DNA of 64,000 nt from Sphingobium aromaticiconvertens (GTDB lineage Bacteria; Pseudomonadota; Alphaproteobacteria; Sphingomonadales; Sphingomonadaceae), in NCBI RefSeq assembly GCF_037154075.1, contig NZ_JBANRJ010000001.1, forward strand, positions 3,653,501-3,717,500, in the 5' to 3' direction. Shown in pieces: positions 16,222-25,974 of this stretch. How positions within the stretch are numbered: the first letter of the stretch is position 1; the number at the start of each line of letters is the position of its first letter. The notes under the pieces were generated by a model. That model worked only from the letters and a program-made list of their open reading frames with translations. It did not search any database and was not told where the DNA came from. The position numbers were made by a program, and so were the translations under genes.

Positions 16222-17454
16222 ATGATCGCGCCCTTTTCCACAGATCGTTATATCACGCGCGAACGCGTGCTTTTGACGGCATCATTGACGCTGCTGGCAA
16301 CCATTATCGGGCTGTCCGTGCTGCTTTGGGGTTCACATGGCACAGTGGATTCGCTGGGACGGCCGCTGGGGACCGATTTTTCCAATGTATGGACCGCAGG
16401 CTGGATGGCTGACCATGGACAGGCGGCGGCGGCATGGGACTGGAGCGCCCATCATGGCGTTCAGAAGGCCGCGCATCATGATCCGCACATTCCTTTTTAC
16501 GGCTGGCATTATCCGCCGCCCTTTCTGATCATTGCTGCGTTGTTGGCGAAATTTCCCTACACGCTGGCACTGGTACTCTGGCAGGGGCTGACGCTGGCGT
16601 TGGCGGCATTGGTGGCGCAGCGCGTGCTGCCAGGGCGCGACGCATTGCTGGCATCACTGGGCGCGCCGGTGGTTCTAGTGTGTCTGGGCCATGGGCAAAA
16701 TGCGTTCATGACCACCGCGCTGCTGGGCGGCGGCATGATCTTGCTGGACCGGCGGCCCTGGGTCGCGGGGATGCTGCTGGGATGCCTGTGCTACAAGCCG
16801 CAATTCGCCGTACTGATCCCGGTAGCTATCGCTGCGCGGGGCAACTGGCGCGCCTTTCTGTCGGCAGGCGCGACGGTGACAGCCCTGTGCCTGTTGACGG
16901 TCGCGATCTGGGGATGGGGCGTGTGGGCGGCGTTCATCGGGTCGCTGCCCCTGACGCAGCATATTATCATCGAGGCAGGGGCTACGGGCTGGGAGAAGAT
17001 CCAGAGTCCCTTCGCCGCGATCCGGCAATGGGGTGGGTCGATCCCCCTGGCCTATGGAGTGCAATCGGTCGCAACCGTGGCTGCGGTGCTGGTCGCGGGA
17101 CTTGTGACCTGGCGCAGCACCATGGCCGTGCGTGGCGCCGCGGTGCTGGCGGCAGCGCTGCTCTGCACCCCTTATGTGCTGGACTATGACTATGTGCTGC
17201 TGGGAATGGCGATTGCCTTCCTTGTCGCCGACATGCGGGCGCGCGGTGCGCTGACGTGGGAGCCGACATGGCTCGCCTATGCCTGGATGGCGCCACTGTT
17301 CGGGCGCGCGGTGTCGGCGATGACGCTGGTGCCGGTGAACTTGATCGCGGCTGTGGCCGTGCTGGCGCTGGCGGGTCGACGGGCCGTGGTGCTGGATGAC
17401 GCATGGACGACGGTAGTGGGGCGGATCACGTCACTGAGAACCGCTCGGTCCTAA
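16222..17454 (+). CDS. GT87-like (DUF2029) polytopic membrane glycosyltransferase
   Basis: 410 residues with about ten hydrophobic segments. The first periplasmic loop contains GTDFSNVWTAGWMADHGQ and, further on, FYGWHYPPPFLI, the pattern of the glycosyltransferase family 87/DUF2029 group, which uses polyprenyl-phosphate sugars at the outer face of the inner membrane. The acceptor is unknown. It is divergent from acpP and ends 45 nt before the convergent fabG. Family assignment is from pattern recognition. Confidence 0.78.
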   Translation: MIAPFSTDRYITRERVLLTASLTLLATIIGLSVLLWGSHGTVDSLGRPLGTDFSNVWTAGWMADHGQAAAAWDWSAHHGVQKAAHHDPHIPFYGWHYPPPFLIIAALLAKFPYTLALVLWQGLTLALAALVAQRVLPGRDALLASLGAPVVLVCLGHGQNAFMTTALLGGGMILLDRRPWVAGMLLGCLCYKPQFAVLIPVAIAARGNWRAFLSAGATVTALCLLTVAIWGWGVWAAFIGSLPLTQHIIIEAGATGWEKIQSPFAAIRQWGGSIPLAYGVQSVATVAAVLVAGLVTWRSTMAVRGAAVLAAALLCTPYVLDYDYVLLGMAIAFLVADMRARGALTWEPTWLAYAWMAPLFGRAVSAMTLVPVNLIAAVAVLALAGRRAVVLDDAWTTVVGRITSLRTARS

Positions 17455-17498
17455 CGCCCCCGCCCCTCCCACGAACGAGAGAGGCAGGGATGCGCATA

Positions 17499-18242
17499 TC
17501 AGATCATGGCCATGCCGCCATTGACGTGCAGCGTCTGGCCGGTGACGTAGCCCGCCTCCTTGCTGGCGAGATAGACGACGGCGGCGCCGATGTCAGCGCC
17601 TTCGCCCAGATCGCCTGCCGGGATCTTCATGTTGATCGCGGCCTTCTGGGTATCGTTCAACGCGTCGGTCATGGCCGAGCGGATGAAGCCGGGCGCGACG
17701 CAGTTGACGGTGATACCGCGGCTGGCGAGTTCCTGGCCCAGCGCCTTCGACATGCCGATGATCCCGGCCTTTGACGCGGCATAGTTGGACTGGCCCGGAT
17801 TGCCGGTGACGCCCACGACGGACGTGATTGAGACGATTCGGCCAAAGCGCGCCTTCATCATCGGCTTGGCGGCGGCGCGAACGAGGCGGAAAGCAGCCTC
17901 AAGGTTTACCGAGATCACATCCGACCATTCTTCATCCTTCATGCGCAGGATAAGGTTGTCGCGGGTGATGCCGGCATTGTTGACGAGAATGTCCAGCCGG
18001 CCGCCCAGTGCTGCTTCCACCGCCTGCGGCACCAGCGCGTCGACAGCGGCGGGGTCGGACAGGTTGCAGACCAAAGTCTTGTGGTCGCCGCCCAGTTCGG
18101 CGGCGAAGGCTTTCAGCTTTTCCTCATTGCTGCCCGAGAGCGCAAGGGTCGCGCCCTGCGCGGCGAGCGCCTTGGCGATGGCGGAACCGATGCCGCCCGA
18201 TGCGCCCGTCACCAGTGCGGTCATGCCTGTCAGATCGAACAT
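17499..18242 (-). CDS. fabG: 3-oxoacyl-ACP reductase
   Basis: 247-residue SDR enzyme. NADPH-binding TGASGGIG at the N-terminus, NNAG motif, and the Ser-Tyr-Lys triad in SITSVVG and YAASK. The C-terminal GQTLHVNGGMAMI is the usual FabG ending. It reduces 3-oxoacyl-ACP in each elongation round. It begins 14 nt after fabD, so the two form an operon. Confidence 0.95.
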   Translation of the reverse strand: MFDLTGMTALVTGASGGIGSAIAKALAAQGATLALSGSNEEKLKAFAAELGGDHKTLVCNLSDPAAVDALVPQAVEAALGGRLDILVNNAGITRDNLILRMKDEEWSDVISVNLEAAFRLVRAAAKPMMKARFGRIVSITSVVGVTGNPGQSNYAASKAGIIGMSKALGQELASRGITVNCVAPGFIRSAMTDALNDTQKAAINMKIPAGDLGEGADIGAAVVYLASKEAGYVTGQTLHVNGGMAMI

Positions 18243-18256
18243 TGTAGCTATCCTCT

Positions 18257-19195
18257 TCAGAGCGCGGCCAGCGCCGCTTCAATATCATCCATCGTCACGA
18301 TGGAGCGCACGGTGGCGTCGGGGGCGATGCGCTTGACCATCGGTCCCACGACCTTGCCGCCCAGTTCCACGAAATCGGTGACGCCCGCCTCCCACATCGC
18401 GGCGATGCTTCCGCGCCAGCGGACACGGCCCGTCACCTGCTCAACCAGGCGCGAACGGATGTCGTCGGGATCGGCGATCGGCGCGGCGAGGACATTGGCA
18501 TAGACGGGGAGCAGCGGCGTCGCGATCTTCGCCTGCGCCAGCGCATCGGCCATCGCGTCGGCGGCGGGCTGCATCAGTGGGCAATGGAAGGGCGCGGAGA
18601 CGGGCAGCAGCACGCCGCGCTTGATGCCATGATCCTTGACCAGGGCAATGGCGCGCTCAATCGCGCCGCGATGGCCGGAAATCACGACCTGTCCGGGATC
18701 ATTGTCGTTGGCGACGGTGCAGACCTCACCCTCTGCCGCCGCATCGGCCAGCGCCTGCGCCTTGTCGATGTCAGCGCCCAGAAGCGCGGCCATCGCGCCT
18801 TCACCCACCGGCACGGCAGCCTGCATCGCCTGTCCGCGCAGCTTCAGCAGACGCGCCGTCGTCGGTACGTCGAATGCGCCCACAGCGCAGAGCGCGCTAT
18901 ATTCGCCAAGGCTGTGGCCAGCGACATAATCACCCTTTTCGGAGAGGCGCAGCCCCCCTTCCCGCTCCATCACGCGCAACGTAGCGATGGCGTTGGCCAT
19001 GATCGCGGGCTGGGCATTTTCGGTGAGGGTCAGGTCACTCTCCGGCCCCTCCACCATGATGCGGAACAAATGCTGGCCCAGCGCGTCATCGACTTCCTGG
19101 AACAGTTCGCGCGCCACGGGACTGGCGTCGGCCAGTGCCTTACCCATGCCAACGGACTGGCTGCCCTGACCGGGAAACAGGAATGCCCTCATCAC
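18257..19195 (-). CDS. fabD: malonyl-CoA:ACP transacylase
   Basis: 312 residues. The oxyanion motif FPGQGSQ lies at residues 7-13 and the nucleophile S95 in VAGHSLGEYSA; the catalytic histidine is in SAPFHCPLM. It transfers malonyl groups from CoA to AcpP. AGAGGAT precedes the start; ATG 19192 is an alternative. Its clustering with fabG, acpP and fabF is the usual fatty acid synthesis locus, although here it is interrupted by the GT87-like gene. Confidence 0.96.
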   Translation of the reverse strand: MMRAFLFPGQGSQSVGMGKALADASPVARELFQEVDDALGQHLFRIMVEGPESDLTLTENAQPAIMANAIATLRVMEREGGLRLSEKGDYVAGHSLGEYSALCAVGAFDVPTTARLLKLRGQAMQAAVPVGEGAMAALLGADIDKAQALADAAAEGEVCTVANDNDPGQVVISGHRGAIERAIALVKDHGIKRGVLLPVSAPFHCPLMQPAADAMADALAQAKIATPLLPVYANVLAAPIADPDDIRSRLVEQVTGRVRWRGSIAAMWEAGVTDFVELGGKVVGPMVKRIAPDATVRSIVTMDDIEAALAAL

Positions 19196-19320
19196 TCATC
19201 CTCTTAAAAAACGCGGAAAAACGGGGGCCGCCGCGATCATTACACTTTGCTACAACATTGCCGTTGAGGCGGGCGACCGATTTCGGCAGGAATTAGACGG
19301 ACGCCGCGCCGTGTGCAAGC

Positions 19321-20802
19321 ATGGTGCCCCTAACGACGATGGAGTGGCAGAAAAAGGTGCGATATCGCATTGGAATCATGGCAGGATCGATGCTGGCACT
19401 CTCTGCCTGCGTGGCTGGGCCGGACTATAGGGCGCCACAGCCTGCCGCGCTGGGCATCCCGGAAACTTATACGCAAGGGAACAATGCGGCGACGAGCGAG
19501 GCGGACCTTTCCACCTGGTGGACGCGGTTCAACGATCCGGCGCTGAGCAGTTTCATCGACGCGGCGATCGCCAATAATCTGGACATCGTACAGGCGCAAA
19601 CGCGGCTGCGGCAGGCACGGGAATCACTGCGACAGGCGAACAGCGCCTTCCTGCCGCAAGTCAGCGGCTCTGGCCGGGGCGGCCAGACCTACCGCAGCGG
19701 CGGTGGCGGCGCGCAGGTCGACAATAATGGCAATGTCATCTCGTCGGGCAGCGATCCGTGGAGCGGCAGCTATTCGCTGGCGGCCAATGCAAGCTGGCAG
19801 ATCGACCTGTTCGGCGAACTATCGCGATCGTCGGAGGCTGCGCGCGCGGACCTGGCGGCCAGCGGCTATGATCTGGCTGCCGTGCGCCGGACCATCATCG
19901 CCGAACTGGTCAGCAATTATGTGCAGGCGCGGCTGGCGCAGGCCCAACTTGCCATCGCGCGCGAGACGCAAAAAGTGCAGCAGGACAATTATGACATTGC
20001 CCGCTGGCGCTTGCAGGCGGGGCTGGTGTCCTCGTTGGACGAGCAGCAGGCGAGAGCGCAACTGGCGCAGACCACCGCCACCATTCCCACGCAGGAAGCC
20101 AATATAAAGAGTGCGCTCAACCGCATCGCGGTGCTGACGGGGCAGGTGCCGGGCGAGGCGACGCGGACGCTGGAGCAGGCAGCGCCGATCCCGATCGCGC
20201 CCTTCAACGTCGCGACCGGCATTCCCGCCGACACGCTACGCCAGCGGCCCGACGTGCGGAGCGCCGAGCGGGCGCTGGCCGCTGCCACAGCGCAGATCGG
20301 GGTGGCGCAGGCGCAGCTTTATCCCGCACTCAATATCAGTGGGAATATCGGGTCCAGTTCGACATCGATAAAGAGCCTGTTCGATATCATCACCGGCAAC
20401 GTGTTCGGCAATATCGCGCAGGTCATCTTCGATGGCGGGCGGCTGGCCTCTCAGGTCCGGTCACAGCGGGCGGCGGCGGATGGCGCCTTTGCCGCCTATA
20501 AGCAGACGGTGCTGACCAGCCTTGAAGATGTCGAGAATGGCATGAATGCGTTGAATGCTGCGCGGGCGCGCAAGGCGCAGTTCGCGATCGCCTACGAAGC
20601 GTCGAACAACGCAGCTATCCTGGCGCGGGCGCAATATCAGTCGGGGCTGACCGACTTTCAGACGCTTCTCAATGCCGAACAGACGCTTCTTTCCGCGCGC
20701 AACAGCCTGGCTGGCACGCAATCCGACGAGATATTGGCCGTGGCCCAGCTTTACAATGCGCTGGGTGGCGGATGGCAAAATATGGATGGACGCCCCCAAT
20801 GA
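19321..20802 (+). CDS. outer membrane efflux lipoprotein (NodT/TolC family)
   Basis: Up to 493 residues (ATG 19321; ATG 19339 is also possible). The N-terminus has a hydrophobic segment ending in LSAC, a lipobox, followed by GPDYRAP, the start seen in NodT-type RND outer membrane factors. Two repeats of the outer membrane efflux domain fill the rest, including TLRQRPDVRSAERALAAAT and PALNISGNIG. It forms the outer membrane channel of a three-part exporter with the adaptor and MacB-like ABC genes downstream; its TGA overlaps the adaptor's ATG. Confidence 0.93.
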   Translation: MVPLTTMEWQKKVRYRIGIMAGSMLALSACVAGPDYRAPQPAALGIPETYTQGNNAATSEADLSTWWTRFNDPALSSFIDAAIANNLDIVQAQTRLRQARESLRQANSAFLPQVSGSGRGGQTYRSGGGGAQVDNNGNVISSGSDPWSGSYSLAANASWQIDLFGELSRSSEAARADLAASGYDLAAVRRTIIAELVSNYVQARLAQAQLAIARETQKVQQDNYDIARWRLQAGLVSSLDEQQARAQLAQTTATIPTQEANIKSALNRIAVLTGQVPGEATRTLEQAAPIPIAPFNVATGIPADTLRQRPDVRSAERALAAATAQIGVAQAQLYPALNISGNIGSSSTSIKSLFDIITGNVFGNIAQVIFDGGRLASQVRSQRAAADGAFAAYKQTVLTSLEDVENGMNALNAARARKAQFAIAYEASNNAAILARAQYQSGLTDFQTLLNAEQTLLSARNSLAGTQSDEILAVAQLYNALGGGWQNMDGRPQ

Positions 20803-22376
20803 GCAATGACGCGACGCCCACCCCTGCTGAAACGGCGGACATGGACGAATTTCTGGGGACGAAGCCGCCCCGGCCATGGCGCAAATGGGTGATCCGGGGG
20901 GCGATCGGCCTCGCCCTGTTGATCCTGATCCTGCTCGTGTCACGCTGTTTCACCGGCAACGACGAGCCGAGCTATGCCACGCGCGCGGCCCGGCGCGGCG
21001 ACCTGACCGTTTCCGTCTCCGCCACCGGCAATCTCAAGCCCATCAATCAGGTGGATGTGGGGTCGGAGCAATCGGGCAAGATCACCGCCGTCTATGTCGA
21101 TGTGAACGACCGGGTTACGCGCGGGCAGAAGCTGGCCGAACTGGATACCCGTCGCCTCGCCGACGCGATCGATCAGAATCAGGCGCAGGTCGCCTCTTCG
21201 CAGGCCAGCGTCGCGCAGGCGCAGGCGCAAGCCGCGCTGGCCAAGGCGACTTTGGACCGGCAATTGAATGTGTTCCAGCTATCGGGGGGCAAGGTGCCCG
21301 CCAAGACCGAGCTGGACACGGCGCGGGCCAATTATCAATCGGCGCTCGCCACGCTCAACGCCTCCCGCGCGCAGGTGCAGGTGTCGCAGGCCCAATTGTC
21401 GACCGCACAGACCAACCTGTCGATCGCGCAGATTGTATCGCCCGTGACCGGCGTGGTGCTGTCGCGCGATATCGAGCCGGGACAGACGGTCGCAGCGTCG
21501 CTGAATGCGCCGGTGCTGTTCACCATCGCCGAGGATCTGACCCAGATGGAGGTCGAGGTGTCAGTGGACGAGGCCGATGTCGGACAGGTCAAAAATGGGC
21601 AGACGGCGAGTTTCAGCGTCGATGCCTTCCCCGGCCGCACATTCCCGGCGACGATCACCCGGGTCAATGTAGGGTCGAACGCCAGCAGTACCTCATCGTC
21701 CTCAACGACAAGCACGACCAGCACGACCAGCGGCACCGTGGTCGCCTATACTGCCGTGCTGTCGGTCAACAACACCGACGAGACATTGCGGCCCGGTATG
21801 ACCGCGACCGCAGACATCATCACCCAGGAACTGAAGGATGTGCTGCTGGTGCCCAACAGCGCGCTGCGCTTCAAGCCGAGCAGCGGCGCGGCATCGGGCA
21901 GCGGCATCACAAGCACGCTGATGCCGCGCCGTCGCGGGGGCGGCGGCAATGCGCGGCAGGTCAGCTTTGGAGCGGGCAGCAGCCAGACCGTCTATATCGT
22001 GGGTGAAGATGGCAAGCCCAAGGCAGTGCAGGTAACGGTGGGCGCGAGCGACGGGTCACGAACCGTCGTCACCGGCGGCGACCTGAAGGAAGGCGCACGG
22101 GTCATCACCGGCCAGCTTGCCGCCGGACAGCAACAGCCCGCCGACGATCAGAATGGGACCGATCAGCCACGCGGCAAGGATCGCAGCACGGCTCCCGCCA
22201 CATCGGGTAATGCCAGCGGCGTGCGCCCAACCGATGGCAGCCCGGCGACCATGAAGACGCTGGGCAATTCAGCCGGCTCCCCAGCCGAGACCGCGCCGGT
22301 CGCCCCCACCGCCCCCAGTGGCGGAACTGAGCGCCCCGCCGAGCAACGGCGTGGGCGCGAGGGTGGCGGGGAATAA
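20799..22376 (+). CDS. MacA-like periplasmic adaptor (HlyD family)
   Basis: 525 residues from ATG 20799, which overlaps the preceding TGA (ATGA). A transmembrane helix at about residues 30-48 is followed by the lipoyl half-motif SVSATGNLKPINQVDVGSE, a coiled-coil hairpin rich in Gln-Ala repeats, then VSPVTGVVLSRDIEPGQTV. A serine/threonine-rich insert at 21685-21738 is low complexity. The C-terminal 60 residues are rich in Gly, Pro and Ala. It links the inner membrane ABC transporter to the outer membrane channel. Confidence 0.92.
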   Translation: MSNDATPTPAETADMDEFLGTKPPRPWRKWVIRGAIGLALLILILLVSRCFTGNDEPSYATRAARRGDLTVSVSATGNLKPINQVDVGSEQSGKITAVYVDVNDRVTRGQKLAELDTRRLADAIDQNQAQVASSQASVAQAQAQAALAKATLDRQLNVFQLSGGKVPAKTELDTARANYQSALATLNASRAQVQVSQAQLSTAQTNLSIAQIVSPVTGVVLSRDIEPGQTVAASLNAPVLFTIAEDLTQMEVEVSVDEADVGQVKNGQTASFSVDAFPGRTFPATITRVNVGSNASSTSSSSTTSTTSTTSGTVVAYTAVLSVNNTDETLRPGMTATADIITQELKDVLLVPNSALRFKPSSGAASGSGITSTLMPRRRGGGGNARQVSFGAGSSQTVYIVGEDGKPKAVQVTVGASDGSRTVVTGGDLKEGARVITGQLAAGQQQPADDQNGTDQPRGKDRSTAPATSGNASGVRPTDGSPATMKTLGNSAGSPAETAPVAPTAPSGGTERPAEQRRGREGGGE

Positions 22377-22380
22377 GCCA

Positions 22381-23082
22381 GTGGCTGATGATCCGATCAT
22401 CTCCCTGCGCGGAGTCACCAAAAATTACGGGAGTGGCGCGACTGCTTTCCAGGCGCTGAAGGGCATCGACCTGGACATCGCGCAGGGCGATTTCGTCGCC
22501 GTCATGGGGCCTTCGGGGTCGGGCAAATCGACGACGATGAACATTCTTGGCTGTCTCGACGTGCCGAGCGGTGGCACGTTCCTGTTCAAGGGCCGTCCCG
22601 TCCACACGCTGGACCGCGACCAGCGGGCGCTGTTGCGGCGGCGCTATCTGGGATTTGTGTTTCAGGGGTTCAACCTGCTGTCGCGCACCACGGCGCTGGA
22701 GAATGTCGAACTGCCGCTGCTGTATCGCGGTGAGGACAAGCAGACGCGCTATGACATGGGGATGGCCGCGCTGGACAAGGTGGGCCTGAAGGATTGGTGG
22801 GACCATACGCCCGCCGAATTGTCGGGCGGGCAGCAACAGCGCGTCGCCATTGCCCGCGCCATCGTCACCCATCCCGATGTGCTGCTGGCCGACGAGCCGA
22901 CCGGCAACCTCGATTCGGAACGGTCGGTAGAGATCATGGAATTGCTGACCGACCTCAACAAAAATAGCGGGATTACCGTGCTGATGGTGACGCACGAACA
23001 GGACATGGCGGCGTTCGCCCGGACGATCGTGCATTTCAAGGACGGGCTGGTCGAGCGGGTCGAGAACGGGAAGGCGGCCTGA
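22381..23082 (+). CDS. MacB-type ABC transporter ATP-binding protein
   Basis: 233 residues from GTG 22381, just after GGGGAATAA; an earlier in-frame GTG at 22318 would overlap the adaptor. Walker A GPSGSGKST, signature LSGGQQQR and Walker B LLADEPTGNLDSE are all intact. It belongs to the LolD/MacB/FtsE subclass. In this genome the nucleotide-binding and membrane parts of MacB are separate genes. Confidence 0.94.
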   Translation: MADDPIISLRGVTKNYGSGATAFQALKGIDLDIAQGDFVAVMGPSGSGKSTTMNILGCLDVPSGGTFLFKGRPVHTLDRDQRALLRRRYLGFVFQGFNLLSRTTALENVELPLLYRGEDKQTRYDMGMAALDKVGLKDWWDHTPAELSGGQQQRVAIARAIVTHPDVLLADEPTGNLDSERSVEIMELLTDLNKNSGITVLMVTHEQDMAAFARTIVHFKDGLVERVENGKAA

Positions 23083-23083
23083 T

Positions 23084-24289
23084 ATGCTGGGCACGACGGT
23101 CATCCTCGCCTTTCGCGCGATCAACCGGCACAAGCTGCGGTCCTTCCTGACGACGCTGGGCATCATCATAGGCGTCGCCGCCGTGGTGACGATGGTGACG
23201 CTGGGCAATGGCGCGACTGCTGCCGTGCGTCAGCAGATCAGTTCGCTGGGGGCCAATGTGCTGCAATTGCGGCCCGGACAGGGTTTTGGCCGGGGCGGCG
23301 GCGGGCCGCGTCCGCCGGATTTCAAGCCGCAGGATTTAACGGCAGTCGAGAACCAGTTGACCGGCGTGCGCGCAGTAGCGCCGCTGGCGCAGTCGACCGG
23401 CACCGCCATCTATGAGGGCAATAACTGGTCCACGACCGTCTATGGCACCACCGCCGCCTATTTCGAGGTGCAGACGTGGAAGACCGACAGCGGCCGCCTG
23501 TTCATGCCGGAGGAAGAGGAAGCGGGTCGCCCGGTGTGCATCATCGGCAATACCGTCCGCACCAACCTGTTTCAGGGCAATGATCCGGTGGGCAAGCGGA
23601 TGCGGATCAAGGGCGTGTCCTGCCAGGTGATCGGCACGCTGGCGACGCGCGGACAGGGCGGTTTCGGCGATCAGGACGATGTGGTCGTCATGCCGATCAA
23701 GTTCGTGCAGCGGCGCTTTACCGGCGACCGTGACATCAGCCAGATATTGGTCGCGGTGGACGACGCCTATGACACCTCCACCGTACAATCGAGTCTGGAA
23801 GGGCTGATGCGGGAACGGCGCAAGATCAAGCCGGGCGATCAGGACAATTTCAACGTCTTCGACACCAAGCAGATTTCCGACACGCTCACCGGCACCACTA
23901 CCATCCTGACGCAGATCGTCGGTGCGGTGGCGGCGATCAGCCTGCTGGTCGGCGGCATCGGCATCATGAACATCATGCTGGTGTCGGTGACGGAGCGGAC
24001 CCGTGAGATCGGCATTCGTCTGGCCATCGGCGCGGTGGCGCGGGAGGTGCTGATGCAGTTTCTGGTCGAGGCGATCGTGCTGTCCTGTCTGGGCGGATTG
24101 ATCGGGCTGCTACTGGCGCTGGTAGCGTCGATCGCGATCGCGCCGCTGATGCAGGTGCCGTTCATCTTCGATGTGAAAGTGAATATGATCGCCTTCTTCT
24201 TTTCAGCGGTGATCGGCGTGGTGTTCGGCTATTTCCCGGCGCGGCGGGCGGCGGCGCTCAATCCCATCGACGCGCTGCGGCACGAATAG
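23084..24289 (+). CDS. MacB-type ABC transporter permease
   Basis: 401 residues starting 1 nt after the ATPase stop. One N-terminal transmembrane helix (about residues 17-40), a large periplasmic MacB domain, then three C-terminal helices with ERTREIGIRLAIGA, the FtsX/MacB signature, and a final FGYFPARRAAALNPIDALR. The last 61 nt overlap the 3' end of the convergent acyltransferase gene. The four-gene set probably exports a small molecule or peptide; the substrate cannot be told. Confidence 0.94.
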   Translation: MLGTTVILAFRAINRHKLRSFLTTLGIIIGVAAVVTMVTLGNGATAAVRQQISSLGANVLQLRPGQGFGRGGGGPRPPDFKPQDLTAVENQLTGVRAVAPLAQSTGTAIYEGNNWSTTVYGTTAAYFEVQTWKTDSGRLFMPEEEEAGRPVCIIGNTVRTNLFQGNDPVGKRMRIKGVSCQVIGTLATRGQGGFGDQDDVVVMPIKFVQRRFTGDRDISQILVAVDDAYDTSTVQSSLEGLMRERRKIKPGDQDNFNVFDTKQISDTLTGTTTILTQIVGAVAAISLLVGGIGIMNIMLVSVTERTREIGIRLAIGAVAREVLMQFLVEAIVLSCLGGLIGLLLALVASIAIAPLMQVPFIFDVKVNMIAFFFSAVIGVVFGYFPARRAAALNPIDALRHE

Positions 24290-25326
24290 GCCGGGTTTCG
24301 CCAGCGCCGCAGGCGGGCGAGGAGCGGCTGTTCGACCAACAGGGACATGGCGAGACCGGCGATCAACGCGGCGGCGGCGAGGACAAGGTAACAGAGGAGC
24401 GGCATCGCCGCCGCATCCAGACCCAGACGCTGCCATATTTGCCAGGCAGCACTGAGGCCCAGAAACTGGAAGAGGTAGAGGCTGTAGGACGCTTCGCCAA
24501 GCGCACGCAGGGGCGCAGGGACGACCATGCCGCGCGCCTGTTCCCATGCAGCAAGGCCCGCGATGAGCAAGGCAGAGGGCACGCCGTAGGCGAGACGCGC
24601 GAGCGGGCCATAGCCGTCCAGTACCCCCATGCTTTCCGCAACACAGGCCGCCAGCAGCAGCGTGGCCCCTGCCCCGGTCATCATCCGGGGCGCGGTGATT
24701 CGTCCGCTTGCCAGCAAGGCGGCCGCGCCCATGCCTGCCAAAAATTCCAGATTATAGAGGTTGGTGATGCGATCCGGGACGACTGCGGCGACCAACCCCA
24801 GCGCAGCCAGCATGATCCATCCCGTCCAGATCACTAACAGCGTCACGCCCAACCGACGGCTGAAGATCAACAGCGCGAAGACCATATAGAAGATCAGTTC
24901 GTGTTGCAGCGTCCAGGCGATGCCCAGCAGCGGTTCCTGCACGGTCGGCAACAGGGTTGCCGACCAGAGCAATGCGCCGGACGATACCATGTGCCCCGCC
25001 GCGATCAGGGCGAGTGCGGTCAGCACCAGCGCGATCCAGTAGATCGGCATCAACCGCAGGAACCGCTGGCGCACATAATGGCGCAGCCGGTCGGGCTGGC
25101 CGATATCGATGCGGTGGACGTGCAGAATGATGAAGCCGCTGAGCACGAAGAACAGGTCCACACCCGCGTGGCCGGGCTGAAAGAAACGCATCATCAAAGG
25201 GGATGCCGTCACCTGATCCATGTGACGGGCGACGTGATAGAGGATGACGGCAAGCGACGCGATTCCGCGCAGGGCCTGAATCCCAACTAATTTCTGAGGG
25301 CGTGATGCGTCCATGTCATCACTCAT
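24229..25326 (-). CDS. OafA-type acyltransferase 3 family membrane protein
   Basis: 365 residues from ATG 25326, preceded by AGGAAA. Start pattern IQALRGIASLAVILYHV carries the catalytic-type histidine of acyltransferase family 3, and GVDLFFVLSGFII is the second hallmark. About ten transmembrane segments follow, ending with VEQPLL. Such enzymes O-acetylate polysaccharides or lipids from the inner membrane. The C-terminal 20 residues are encoded antisense to the end of the MacB-type permease. Confidence 0.9.
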   Translation of the reverse strand: MSDDMDASRPQKLVGIQALRGIASLAVILYHVARHMDQVTASPLMMRFFQPGHAGVDLFFVLSGFIILHVHRIDIGQPDRLRHYVRQRFLRLMPIYWIALVLTALALIAAGHMVSSGALLWSATLLPTVQEPLLGIAWTLQHELIFYMVFALLIFSRRLGVTLLVIWTGWIMLAALGLVAAVVPDRITNLYNLEFLAGMGAAALLASGRITAPRMMTGAGATLLLAACVAESMGVLDGYGPLARLAYGVPSALLIAGLAAWEQARGMVVPAPLRALGEASYSLYLFQFLGLSAAWQIWQRLGLDAAAMPLLCYLVLAAAALIAGLAMSLLVEQPLLARLRRWRNPAYSCRSASMGLSAAARRAGK

Positions 25327-25513
25327 AACGCCGATTTCCTAAGCAATTGCTGCTGCAACACGCCCTTCGCTGAACAGCCGTTCAGACTAAATCGGGTTTT
25401 GATACAATATCCTACACTTTAACCCTGTGGCTGGGACATCCTTGCGACAGGCGGCTCCTATCTCTGTATTCGACGCCGATGAGACGGCGCCTTTGAAAAA
25501 AAGGAGCGACAAG

Positions 25514-25906
25514 ATGAAGAAGTTTTTGATGGCGCTGGCCGCAACCACGATGGTCGTAAGCCCGCTGGCCGTGAGCCAGGCGCAGGCCGCACCGCATCGC
25601 GAAGTCACCCGCGTCGTGAAGCAAGGCCCACATGGCCGCACGGTCGTCAAGCAACGGACTGTTGTTCGCAACAACGGCAATGCCTATCGCAACAACAACT
25701 ACCGCGCGAACAATCACCGCTGGGCCAAGGGGCAGCGTTTCGATCGTCGACAGGCAACCAACTATCGGGTGATCAACAATTATCGCGGCTATCGCCTGAA
25801 CGCGCCGCCGCGTGGCTATCACTGGGTGCAGTCGGGCAATGACGCGGTGCTGATTGCAATCACCAGCGGCATCATCGGCGCTGTTATCGGCGGCGCGATC
25901 CGCTAA
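25514..25906 (+). CDS. RcnB-like periplasmic protein
   Basis: 130 residues from ATG 25514 with AAGGAG upstream. A signal peptide (residues 1-26, ending AQA) is followed by a basic Asn/Arg-rich region and the RcnB-type tail LNAPPRGYHWVQSGNDAVLIAITSG, then a glycine-rich hydrophobic end. RcnB was described in E. coli for nickel/cobalt homeostasis, but most alphaproteobacterial members are uncharacterised. It stands alone and ends at a strong terminator. Confidence 0.85.
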   Translation: MKKFLMALAATTMVVSPLAVSQAQAAPHREVTRVVKQGPHGRTVVKQRTVVRNNGNAYRNNNYRANNHRWAKGQRFDRRQATNYRVINNYRGYRLNAPPRGYHWVQSGNDAVLIAITSGIIGAVIGGAIR

Positions 25907-25931
25907 GATCCCGTCTACAAAATAGAGCGAA

Positions 25932-25964
25932 GGCCCCGGAGGTGAGGAACCTCCGGGGCCTTTC
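25932..25964. terminator. bidirectional intrinsic terminator
   Basis: GGCCCCGGAGG (25932-25942), 7-nt loop, CCTCCGGGGCC (25950-25960), then TTTC. It lies between convergent genes (RcnB-like and GntP permease) 25 nt after one stop and 15 nt after the other, so it can serve both. Confidence 0.85.
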
Positions 25965-25974
25965 GATGCGTGGG

